The notes beneath the pieces are model-generated. The model saw nothing but the letters and a program-made list of their open reading frames with translations. It did no database searches and was not told where the DNA came from. From NCBI GenBank assembly GCA_023159155.1, contig JAJNNX010000013.1, positions 310,001-374,000 of the forward strand: 64,000 nt of DNA, given 5' to 3'. This document shows positions 24,000-34,600 of the stretch, in pieces; position 1 is the stretch's first letter; each line of letters starts with the position of its first letter. The stretch comes from Ustulina deusta (Eukaryota > Ascomycota > Sordariomycetes > Xylariales > Xylariaceae). Position numbers and translations under genes: made by a program.

Positions 24000-25096
24000 A
24001 TGAATACAGTATCGCCTAATAAACGACGCGCACTGGCGCCACTAGACGCGAATACTAGATCCCCACTGGGAGCTCCGCGTCTATCACCCTCCAAGTTGGA
24101 CCTACCAAGGGCAAAAATGGCCCCGGGCACAAGTCCTGTAGAGCTACATACCATCAAGCGACCAATAGAGCTGGAAGGGGACCGAGAGGCGCCAAATTCA
24201 GTTAAGAAGCGGCGGCTCAGTGATGCGGGAACCGAACCGCTTTCACCGCGGAGTGAGAAGCCCCTTCAAAAGGTTAGAGTCTTGATTCGATGTGTTTGCG
24301 TCGTATACTCATAGGCTGACAAGAAACATGATAGGATGTCGACGATACTCCAAGACTGCGCTCTACCTCACCTGAAGATTTGTCTCTTTTCGATAACTCG
24401 ACGATCGAAAACTCCCAGGTCACAGTCATTTCGGAACCCGATGTTGAAACGACTGCTGCCCCCGCTGTCACTGAGAATCGACCTCGTCAAGGAAGTATGA
24501 CACGCGAGGAAGCTCGACAGGTTAGTGTGGCCCCGATAGGAGCGGGATAGGAAATGCTCCTGGTAGCTTCGAACCATGCTGATTCTCTTTGGGTGTATAT
24601 GTAGAAGGCAGAGATATTACGGCTTCGGCTGGGGCTCGCAAGCTATAAAGTCAAAACGAATCAGACCGACGTACCTCTCGAGAGGTTACAAGTTCGACCC
24701 CTCCCTGGCAGATTTTCAAAGCAGACCCCACCCTTCGTCTTGTCATCAGCATTACAAGCCACAGCAATACAGTGCATAACAGATATGTCGAAGAGGGATG
24801 AGAAGCAAAGATTAAGCTCACCAGCTAGAATTGAAAGGGGATCTTCCCGAACAGTGTTGCCTCCAGCCCCGTCGCAGAGTAGAAGAGGATCGGGCAGCTC
24901 GGTTCTCTGTGCAGACGTGGATAGATCCCCCATAAGAACGCAGGAACCGGAACAGACACTACCGCCTGAAGTCCTAAATACGCCACAGCAAAGACTTTTC
25001 GAAAAAGAGGACAGGCTCTCAGATAGTGAACGAGGCGGTGCGGCGGAGGGATTGTTGAGTCTCTCGCAGAGCTCACCGGCGTCGACTTTGAAATAA
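24000..25096 (+). CDS. Whi5/Nrm1-family G1/S transcription repressor
   Basis: Fungal proteins of this family bind the SBF/MBF transcription factors and restrain G1/S genes until phosphorylated by CDK. Exons are 24000-24272, 24335-24520 and 24605-25096, giving 316 residues, all phase 0. The family's GTB motif spans the exon 2/3 junction: REEARQKAEILRLRLGLASY, then KVKTNQTDVPLERL, at about residues 148-182. About eleven Ser-Pro or Thr-Pro sites are scattered through otherwise disordered sequence (for example TVSPNKRR, LSPSKLD, RSTSPEDL, RSPIRTQ), fitting CDK control. A basic cluster (KKRR, near residue 75) could be a nuclear localisation signal. Filamentous ascomycetes usually have one such protein, so I cannot say whether it acts more like Whi5 or Nrm1. 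Confidence 0.85.
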
Positions 25097-25641
25097 GACC
25101 GACCCCAAAATAATGGTGTAGAATCATGTTGTACAATATCTCATGGCTGGATGCATGATGGCAAACTCACGTTCTCGGTGTTAGCATGCATGTGCTGTCT
25201 GGAAGAAAAAGCATACAATTGGCGTTGAGGCATCGGGATCACTGCTGTTTTTTTTTAGGGGTTGCATCCAGGAGGTTTGGGTTTCCGGTGTGAGATTCTT
25301 TCATCCTCACATGAATGTAAATGAGATTGCATGAGCAGCGCTTGCAATAATTCCCAAATACATTCTGAAATGGAGGCAGTGTCTTCATACCGAGTTGAGC
25401 TGGCTTTGTGCTGCCATTGTGACAAACATGAGTGCCCGATTCCATACCTCTACCGAGTCAAGTTGCTGGTGGAAGAAGGAATAAGCAGGAAGCATTTCGA
25501 CTGTCTCGGACTATCTATCCTGGGTACTTTACGCGGTACTTGAAGCTCGAAGCGTATTTGTACCTCGGGCTATCAGGCACCTACGTGTTATACCGGCTAT
25601 TCATGCAACTCCACGAGGTGGTGAGGTATCTATAAGAGTCT

Positions 25642-25834
25642 CGTAAGTACCTATAAGTAAGAGGTAGGTACTTGTACCTGAATATTAGATACATAGCTCT
25701 GCCCCGGGTATGTGGGTGACATCACGTACACCTAGGAAGGCGCGTCTCTATGTGATGCACCTGGCATCTAGAGTCGTATAGAGCCGCAAAGAAAGCACAA
25801 TACACGTACCTACCTACCTATGTAAGTACCTACA
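25642..25834. repeat. Two TACCTA/TAGGTA clusters
   Basis: Dense TAAGTACCTA and GGTAGGTAC words at 25642-25680, and CCTACCTACCTA with AAGTACCTAC at 25806-25834, separated by ordinary sequence. Confidence 0.65.
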
Positions 25835-25966
25835 TATTTAGCCAGTCGAGGTACTTCTGTCCTCGTGCAACACGCTTGCCTCTTTGCCACCTTGGAATTA
25901 ACCTATCGCCATCCACCATAACTGGTACTGACATTTTACCATTTGTACAAGTGTGAGTGCAGTCAA

Positions 25967-25988
25967 TCTGTCTGTCTGTCTGTCTGTC
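25967..25988. repeat. TCTG tetranucleotide microsatellite
   Basis: Five and a half perfect TCTG units. Confidence 0.9.
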
Positions 25989-26435
25989 ATAATGCACCTT
26001 GCTCTCCTCAACACACCCCAAGCTAGCCATGTTATACGCGAAGCAAACACAATCCTCACTGCATCTGAAATCAAACAAACCCGAGACTTAAGTAAGTAGC
26101 CAGAGAGTCTATCATCAAGGTCAGCAAGCCATGTGTCCCATGCGCCTGGGTTCTTAAGGACTTCGCTCTAAGACCGTCATATACCGCCGGGCGAGTTGCC
26201 GTGTTTTCGACCATTTGGCTTCATAGTATTCACACTTTCAAACCCCCTCTTTCCTGGCTTAGGCGTTCGGCCACCTATACCTCGCCCTGCTGACATCGCC
26301 TCCTGGTTCTCCGAGTATCGACCTTTACGGTCTGCACCCTCCTCCATTTATTTACCGTCCATCTCACACCCATATACAACATACAACCTACGTCATATCT
26401 AGCTCTCTGTCAAGCAGAACCCGCCACACGCAATA

Positions 26436-26996
26436 ATGTGCTCAACAGTCATCTTCCTGTACAAATGCGGCTGTGCCGAGCGCGTCGTCTTCGAGTGTCC
26501 GTTCTCATTGACCACAACCTCGAGCTCAAACTCAAGCAAGAGTCTTCGCGCACATGCACGCGGGAATTGCTCACGGCGGCGTTACCGGCTTCATCAGCAG
26601 AAGCTTTTCCCTGCCAAGAGGACAACAGAAACAACCACGACCGCGTCATCGCATCGAGCGCAACCGCTGTCCTTGCGGATGAAGATACCGATCTTACTTC
26701 CCCCTGAGTCGTCGTCCTACCCGCAAACTGCCAAGGCAAAAGAACAGGATACAAGTGAGACAACAATAACGGAAATCGACGACATATGCCATGATTGCTG
26801 GCAGCGTGAGCTCCGGCCTGCGAAACAGAGAGATGACGGTGGCGCCTCCTCGGCTCCGATGAGAGATGCAGAAGACCAAGAAAATCTAGCGCATACCCAC
26901 GTCTTGAGGGAGAGGCCCGTGAATGAAGTCATTCTATCACCACCGAGTACGAGTTTGGGGGCGGTGTCGTCGGCAGAGAGTTTCCCTGAGAACTAA
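26436..26996 (+). CDS. Small hypothetical protein with Cys pairs at both ends
   Basis: A single-exon frame of 186 residues from ATG at 26436, preceded by a pyrimidine-rich leader. I do not recognise a named family. The N-terminus (MCSTVIFLYKCGCAERVVFECP) has four closely spaced Cys after Met, and a second pair follows in IDDICHDCWQREL near residue 120. This could be a split metal-binding site. The segment between is basic and Ser/Thr-rich, and the C-terminus is acidic and disordered. No signal peptide or membrane segment. The Cys spacing and the good start context make a real gene likelier than chance, but no function can be stated. Confidence 0.6.
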   Translation: MCSTVIFLYKCGCAERVVFECPFSLTTTSSSNSSKSLRAHARGNCSRRRYRLHQQKLFPAKRTTETTTTASSHRAQPLSLRMKIPILLPPESSSYPQTAKAKEQDTSETTITEIDDICHDCWQRELRPAKQRDDGGASSAPMRDAEDQENLAHTHVLRERPVNEVILSPPSTSLGAVSSAESFPEN

Positions 26997-27484
26997 GCCC
27001 GCCGATCAGCAGGGAGTGTCTTTGGAGAAAAGATGTAGGGTGGCCGAAATTCGCTGCATTTATTCATGCTATGCAATTTATGAGCCAAGATAGTCCGCTA
27101 CAATTTTTTTTTTCAGGGCCTTACTTCCCAGTGCCATGTTAGGCAGCATATTGATTCTACCTCTTGATAAAGCCGGGACCCCACGAGTGTGGTAATATCA
27201 CCGAGCAAACAAAATATTTCTAACGATCTACTTAGTGCTCGAAGTTCTCACCGCAGTGTGCCGTGACAAAGCTACCACGGAGAATTAGCACCATCCTCGT
27301 CCCGTTCCTTACATACCTAGCTAAATCATATACCCACTTACTTTTTATTCACATTGTGTCTCGTGTCATTTCAGCTCGTTAGAATCTAATGCTCATCAAT
27401 ATTAGGTAAGTACAATGCCCCAAACCGCTTCAATCTCAAAACTACCACAATAGAAGTTGGAAGCGTAGCCACAATTGATCTAGT
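26997..27484. other. Intergenic between convergent genes
   Basis: Convergent 3' flanks of the plus-strand hypothetical gene and the minus-strand GPI-protein gene. Contains a T-run near 27103-27113. No gene seen. Confidence 0.6.
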
Positions 27485-30129
27485 CTACAAAACTCTCATG
27501 AACAAAGCGATCACGAAGGTCACCGCAGCCCCCAGATAGGCACCATATGCCGAGCTAAAGCCGGAGGACCGGCCGGCGCCAGCAATAACAGGCGTTTGAG
27601 AGCTGGGGGGAGAACCGCCGGATTGCGTGGCCCCCGGGATAAAGCCCGTGCCAACGACGGTGGCGTTTCCAGGCACATTCGCGCTCGGGCTCAAGCTCGG
27701 ACTCGGTACAATGAGGAGAGCCGGCGTCTGGAAGCCGCTATGGCTAGCTATCGCCGTAGTAGCAGTAGTTGAAGTCGTAGTGGCGGTCGTGGTTGACTGA
27801 CCCTTTGCGGTCTCGGTATAATCCTTGACATGTACGGTCGTGGTCTCTGTTGGTGCAACGAATGTCGCCACGACCGGCGTGGGTAGTGGCGTGAGGACGA
27901 TGACGACGACCTCTCCGCCCGAGTGGTTGGGCCCTGCGGGCTTGGAGGATATGGCTGGGATAGGCACTACGGTTATGCCTGTGGATGCGATGGCAGTGGT
28001 GGCGGTGGATGGACAGATTGTCGTTGTTCGGGTCACGACGACTTCGGATTGGTATGTTGCTGGACAATTCATTACGCCCGGAGCGCCGCAGCGCGTCATG
28101 ACATAGGTATATGTGGACGTATATGTTGTCCCAGCAGCGGTGGCAGCGGACGAAGAATACACTGAGGGAATGGAAATGGAGTATGTACCCGCTCCGTAGC
28201 TGTAGTTTGACGCGGAGGCAGAGGAGGAATAATACACGGATGAAACTGAGCCCGGGGAGCTGCCTGCTCCCTGGCTGTAGCTGGATGGAGAGAGGGAGCT
28301 GGCGGTTGCGAAATGTGCTACGGAAGTATTCAGTGAAGGCAGAGAAGAAGCGGAGTCTGTGGGCGACGAGTCGGGAACCGAGAAGCTGACTTCCGAAGCC
28401 GTGACACTAAGAACCATGCTTGGGGACCACTGGAACACTTGGTGTCAGTCATCGCCATTTTGAGCACGATCAGGGATTGTGTTGGAATGCGAGAGGCTCG
28501 TAAGACATGGCTTTAGTGGGGAAGAGAACATTGACACTCTAGCAGTTGCCGAAACAAGAAGAAAATAACTTCGAAGTGTGCTTACTATGAGGGTCGAATT
28601 TGTCACGAGAGTACTCGTGACTTCGGCGGATGAGGTAACCCCAACGCTTCCTGTCGCTGCTGGCGAAGAGGGCAAGGCCGCCGGCGAGGAACTCACTGCT
28701 GCCTCGCTTGTGGTAGCGGGTAGCGCAGGCGTCGTAGGTGCCTCGGCCCAGCAGCTGGATATCGTCTCGGCCGCGAGGAGAGTTGTCGAGACGGTGGGCA
28801 CGGGGCCGAGAGTGGTGTAATCGACAACAACCTTTTTGTTGTTAATATCACGGCAGATTTAGTTGTTTTAACCGACATATATCTTAGATACATTATACAC
28901 GCTTTGAAAAAAAAAAAAGCGAAGAACATAATATGAAGAAAAAAGAAAAAAAAAAAAACTTACATCGAGATGCGCATAAGCACCGACGTTGAGATCCCAC
29001 CATATCTCCGTCTCCAGATCACAGGTAGGCGTCTTCTCGATAACGGCGACAAACTCGATGATGTTCGCGTAGATACCTATCACCGCGCCGGCGCCGATGC
29101 CGAAGAGGTCGATGCTCGCCTCCGCGCCGGCCTGCACACGGAGGCGCAGGTCCGCCTTGAATGTCGCGGTCCCCGAGACCACTGTCACGGGAAGAGACTG
29201 GCTGTTCAACCCCTCGCTGATTTGATTCGTTCATAAGTCAGCGGCTCGGACTCGAATAGCAAGGCACAAAGGAAGGGGGGGGGGGGGAGGTAAGGAAGGA
29301 CCAGACTCACAAGGCAGAATCATCAATATCACCCTTGAAGATATCCGCCTCGAGATACGCATCGTCGGGTACGGAGACCTGGAAGCCGGCGGTGAGATCG
29401 ATGGCCTCGCTGAGGCTGAAGACGAGGTCGACGAAGAAGACGACGCCGACGTCGAGGCCGGAGATGCCGATGCCGACGGGCGAGTCGGAGGCGAAGAGGT
29501 TCAGCGAGAAGGTCTGGGCGGCGCTCGCCCGCACCCCCAGCGACGCGTACGCCTCGACGCCCGAGAAGCCCAGCCGCAGCCGCGGCTGCAGGAAGTGCTT
29601 GTCTGTCACCTCGGCCGTCACCGTGCCGCGCGTGTAGCACGAGAGACACGTCACCGAGAGCTCGGCGTGCTCTGCGCCGGCCTTGTCTGGCGACGTGTCG
29701 TTCCACGCACTGGATCAGGGGGGGGAAAGGGTTAGCTTGAATTCACTAGCCAGTAAATTGACTGGCTGGCTGGCTCTCTGTGCGGATGAGAAGAACGGAG
29801 AGAAACAAGAAACCCCCCCCCCCCAAGATCTAAGAGAGAAAAAGGGGGGTTGGTTGTGCTTGGGATCGGGAGTGGCAATGTATTAGGATTGATTCATTTT
29901 ATCTGCCTTACCCGCCGAATAAAACCTCGTTATCCCACGACCTTTCCAGAGAGAAGTCTGCCGAGGCCCGCTTCTCGACGTCCTGGCTCCGCGCAAGTTT
30001 AATGCCCTCGCGGACGAGGAGTTCTGTCTCCGGGGGACCCACGGATGAGAGGTCGAGGACGGGCGTTGGGCCGGCGTGGCTCGACGATGCCGCCACGAGG
30101 GTGGAGAGAAGAACCTTGTTGAGCTTCAT
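27485..30129 (-). CDS. Secreted Ser/Thr-rich protein, probably GPI-anchored
   Basis: Exons 30129-29912, 29709-29311, 29216-28964, 28831-28586 and 28429-27485 join in frame to 686 residues. Residues 1-19 form a signal peptide (MKLNKVLLSTLVAASSSHAG). A folded region of about 290 residues follows, with a CLSC pair and many Gly-rich beta-like strands (for example LFGIGAGAVIGIYANIIEF). The rest is a Ser/Thr/Ala/Pro stalk suited to O-glycosylation. It contains a Cys motif around MTRCGAPGVMNCPATY and TTTICPSTAT that is common in fungal wall proteins. The C-terminus ends in a small-residue site (GAGRSSGFSS) and a hydrophobic tail (AAVTFVIALFM), a typical GPI signal. Function unknown; probably cell wall or membrane. 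Introns 1-3 contain C, G and A homopolymers of 12-13 bases. Confidence 0.8.
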
Positions 30130-30130
30130 C

Positions 30131-30168
30131 GTGTATGTATGTGTATGTATGTGTATGTGTGTGTGTGT
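30131..30168. repeat. GTGTAT/GT microsatellite
   Basis: GTGTATGTAT units passing into a pure GT run, directly upstream of the GPI-protein start codon, so it would lie in that mRNA's 5' leader or core promoter. Confidence 0.85.
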
Positions 30169-30564
30169 TCTAACGAGTGATCGAGTGGCTATCCCAAGCC
30201 TTACAAGAGTTCTTATCGTTTTATAAAAAAGTAAAAATAAAAATAAAAATCAATAGTTATAACTATTCGTTTTTATTTTCTTTCTTTCTTAAAGAGCGAA
30301 TGTTTCGATGAAGTCGATATACTCAACGAACGGTTGTCGAAAGAAGGATATTTGGTGCACTCGGTGTTAATCAGTTCGTTTCCTCTCCCTCAAAATGAAC
30401 GAATGAATGACTGATGATGGAATGAATGTATATGGCCTGACCAGGAAAAGAGAGAGAGAGAGAGAAAAGCCTGAATATTAGTGAGGAAGAAACATAGCCA
30501 GAGCCACCATTATCAAGGTTGCCCGTCGTGCGAGAAGCGAGTCGGCCGTATATACATACCAACG

Positions 30565-30595
30565 TACATACATACATACATACACACATACACAC
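30565..30595. repeat. CATA/CACA microsatellite
   Basis: Tandem CATA units followed by CACA, in noncoding DNA. Confidence 0.8.
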
Positions 30596-31696
30596 GACGA
30601 GGCTGTGGTGAGGCATCCTTTAATTACCAAGGACGTGCATGACGGGACTCCTAGGAAACCCATTCCTCCATGCAGGGGTGCATTCGTTGGCTTTCGAGTG
30701 CCTTCTGCGCGAACCAACAGCGCAACGACGAGGAAGGAAGCGTGTAATTTTAGATAGGACGGGTAGGTACCTAGGTGAGTTGCCTAACTCGCTGCCCGGC
30801 CGGAGGTATCTGCGCCTTGGATGAGATAGGTGTCACCCAGCATCTCGTGTCCGTGTGATGCCGAGGAGATGAGGGCGTGAAAGCGATGCAACGCAAACGA
30901 ACGAACTAACTCGCTCCCAGCCGGAGACCGAGCGAAAGAACAAGCAGAAACCCCTCTCGCTATGCCAAGACATATTCGAGACAGACAGACATATAGGACT
31001 GGAGATAATCTTGCTGGTCCTGCCTTACCTTGCCTTGCCGATCCGCATATTCGTCGTCCTGTCAGTCAGGAGGCTGTCGCTCGGATTGCGAGAACCAGAC
31101 GGGCGCATTCATTCATTCATTACGTGAGATCTGAAAAGGGGGGTCTCGGAGAGCGCGACCAATCAGAGCTCGACGATCGTTCAGCGACCTGAGGCGAAGC
31201 GTCGAATCATGGTTCGTTCTTGATTCAATCCGGCTTGACCTGGCATTGGGGGTCTTGCCCTGCATGTATGCCGTACATTATCTAGAAATAGGTAGTTATG
31301 TGGATGGTTAAAAGTGTAGGACTATCTATCCAATCCAAGGACGTTTATTAACCGTATTTGCACTTTGGGGTGCCCCTGAAACCGTTCCATCCACTGACAT
31401 AAGCCCTGAGATAATTAATCTCTCGATGGGCATTCGTTGGGGCTGGGAACGAATAATGGGGTTAGCCAAAATCCCAGCTGGAATACCCTTGGAAGTGCTC
31501 GAGATGAGTCTCACTGAAGGGTAATAGCTACCGACCAGGGCAGTTTTGAGTCATCTTTTAGATTTGAACGGTCTTCCTATATGCGGCGACTCCCAGCTCT
31601 AAACCCTCCGCGCCGGGCTGAAATTCCTAGGTATATCATAAATATCCATAGATCATGAGGAGCCCATCATTACCTTTTCACTCCTCATAATATAAC

Positions 31697-34600
31697 CTAA
31701 TTGCCGCCGAAATTCATCTTCAACGTGATACTCGGCTGGCCTGCATTACTGTTGTCCCGATCGGCATCGTTGTCCTGGCGGCCAGAGCGTAGTACTTCTT
31801 CCATGAAAGCCTTCTGACCCTCATTCATTGCTGCTACGATTCCCTTGAAGGCTGATTGGTCCACTGAAGCCAATTCAAGCAGCCTTGTACTTATCTCCTT
31901 GTATACTTCGGCTCCCTCACTAGCAGCTCGAGATAGTAGAGTCGGAGCCACGATTGACATCGCGATTTGCGCGTGATCCTTGCTGATTACAGACACATAT
32001 TGCGTCAACGTTTGCGCTACAAGTTTCCGAGCGTTCTCGGGATCGTCTCGATCTGTATTAGATACAAAGGCGACGAGACGCGGCAGTAGATAGCGAGCGA
32101 TGGATTGGTCAGCTAACGTCGGTGAGTTCTGTAATAGCAGAGACCTAACGCAATTTGCGGCAATCTTGGCCGTCTAGTAACAGTGGTTAGCAGCAGCAAC
32201 AATCAAACCGGTGGGAGAAACTCACCATGCGATCAGTTAGACAGTCCAAAACTTCATCCAAGAATTTCGCAACAACGCGATCGGTAGCTGCAAGCCGATT
32301 ATTGCCGCCGGTAAAGAGGATAGTGATCGTGAGGAGACAGTTTTTGACGCATTGCAACGATTGTGGTACGTCCCGTTTCTGCGCATTCAAATAAATAGAT
32401 AGGAACCGGCGTAGACAGCCTTGCACCTGGGTGTCAGCAGGAGTTTTCTCATCTCTAGCACCGCGAGAGTTGGCCATGCTTGTGACAAAACGCTTAAACA
32501 TAGGTAAAGCTTGAGGCACAATAATCTCCTGACAAGAGGGAGTTGCAAGTATCGTCGCAAAAATGTGGATGATGCATGCATGTAAATCTGTTTTGATGAT
32601 GGCAGGGAACACCTCGGCGGCGTCAACAATAGCGCTCAGGCCTGTCCTTACGAGTAAGACCGACTCCTCAGTCAATTGGTGGCGAACTGGCTGATTGGTC
32701 TCAGTCAAGTTCGGTAGCAGACCAGAGAGGACTAATACAATAATCCTTGTCAGTTCAAACAGCTGCTCGATATCTTCAGTCAAGTCTCCTTCTTCAGGTT
32801 GGCCATGCTTTCTTGCCGACGGATGAGCAACGCACAAGGCTCGAGCAATCTCGACGATAACGCCTTGGACATCGAGACCCTCTGTGAGAACAAGACGATC
32901 TAGCAGATCCATCGTCTCGGAGAAGATTGCTTCCCTGTATATGGCATGACCTGAGACACTGGGATGGAGAATTTTCTTGAGGGCCTGAAGTATCGAGAGA
33001 GTTTGTTCTTGAGTGGCGAGAGAGTCGATCTGACCTGGCCGGGTTGCAAGTGCCTCAAAAGCAATGCCAAAGAGCACAAAGAAGAATGCGACAGGTTCAT
33101 CACGATAGTTGATGTCAGCACCTTTGGAGTGGCCATTGGGCGCAGGACCATCGGTCTCCTTGCCGTCAAGAGCGTCGAAGACGAACTCGCTGTCTTGTTC
33201 AATCAGACTCGCAATAGCATCAACGAGGTTGAGCCAGGAGTCCTGGTAGAACCTAAGTAGAGTTTCCCGGTTGAGAGCAGAATAAATCGACTCTAAGCTG
33301 CCTGACATAGATGGTGGCCCAAGCGTCATGGATATGTCTGGCTCAAATCGGAGACGCGCAAACTCTCGCAGAGAAGCGAGCCACAGTGGTGTCAATGTAT
33401 TGACATGGGGTTTTAGGACCTCGAGGAGGTACTTCTGCTCTAGACTGGCGACTTGGAGGTCTGCCCACGCTGAGAAGACGGACATCTTGACCATTACCTG
33501 AGCATTAGAGCTCAGTCCCTTTAGGTCTCCAATTCCCGCATTTTCGACATCTGTTGAAAAGTTCTCAAGCCCAGTAACGAGGGTCTTCAAGATCCGACCC
33601 ATTCGATCAACATCCGTCACAATACCAGTCGAGATAAAAGCAGCACACACATTGACAGCCTCGGCTGCGAGCTCTGGAGAGGAATCCGCCGCAAACGCGG
33701 GCGTCAACGCCGAGCTAATTTGTGCTTGATACTGCTCTAGTAGCATTGCTTCTTCAAAGTCCGGATCTGGTGTCTTGCCGAACATTTTCAGCACGGCGCC
33801 AATGATCTTCAGACCCCAGATTCGAAGTTCTAGTACACTGGAGGTAGAAGCAGAAAAGGCCGTACGAATGACGTCTGCTATCCGGCTCTGCAGTACCGGT
33901 TGTGCCGGGGATTCTCCGTTTATGGCGATATCTTTTCCGACCAAGACGAAGATATCACTAAGACAACTCATAGCGAAAGTCCTCACCTGCCAGCGTAAGG
34001 GTTCCATTTCGGAACTACCAGAGGGATCCTTCTCGTCTTTGGAAGCACTAGCGGCCGCAGCGAACCCGGCAGCTTCTTCATCGTGAAGATCGAGGGTAGC
34101 GCTTGGTTTGGCAGCAGTTTTCTGCGATGATGGTTCGGTAACCTTAAGTCGGGTCATTTTGAGCACATTCTGACAACGCAGTAACCAAGCACCTGTATCT
34201 CTGAGCGAAGTTTGCCGCAGCCAATTGCCGATAAGAGTTCGGATACCATCATGATCCGGTACCATGTCTAAAACGAGCCAGAGCTGATCCTCCAAACCTG
34301 GATCTGCGGCAAGAAGAACGTCGTAGGAATCTCGTTTCATAAGATTGTACAACCCATCAACGGCAACATCACGAAGATCGGGGAACTCAGAACTGAGATA
34401 TTTCTGTAGCAATTTAACGTAGTCCGCGAAAACCATGTAACCCGGGGCGTATAAGGAAAGATGCTCAAGACATCCGAGGCAGGCCCTCTGAGTAAGTGTA
34501 TCCTCTTCATTTTGGAATTGGCCTACCAAAGTAAGAATGAGCTCACGAGACTTTGTGGAATCTTGCAAATCTGGTCCCACCACGTTGATCAGAGAATCAA

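Larger units (their letters stand above)
25097..26435. other. Intergenic, 1.3 kb
   Basis: This stretch has TACCTA/TAGGTA clusters at about 25642-25680 and 25806-25834 and a TCTG microsatellite at 25967-25988. From about 26200 it is pyrimidine-rich leading into the next gene. No supported gene. Confidence 0.6.
30130..31696. other. Intergenic, divergent/tandem spacer with microsatellites
   Basis: Upstream region of the GPI-protein gene and 3' flank of the HEAT-repeat gene. It contains GT- and CATA-type microsatellites and an A/T-rich stretch at 30224-30290. A 62-codon minus-strand frame at 31326-31514 is uninterrupted but has no ATG start and no recognised domain. No supported gene. Confidence 0.55.

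Noticed and set aside
28280..28330. Thought of splitting the GPI-protein gene into two genes
   Set aside because: Exons 4 and 5 join in phase 0 with consensus sites, and only the joined model has both a signal peptide and a GPI tail.
29329..29706. Arg-rich 125-codon frame overlapping the GPI-protein gene
   Set aside because: It is the shifted-frame shadow of exon 2, whose correct frame joins with proper splice sites to a secreted protein.
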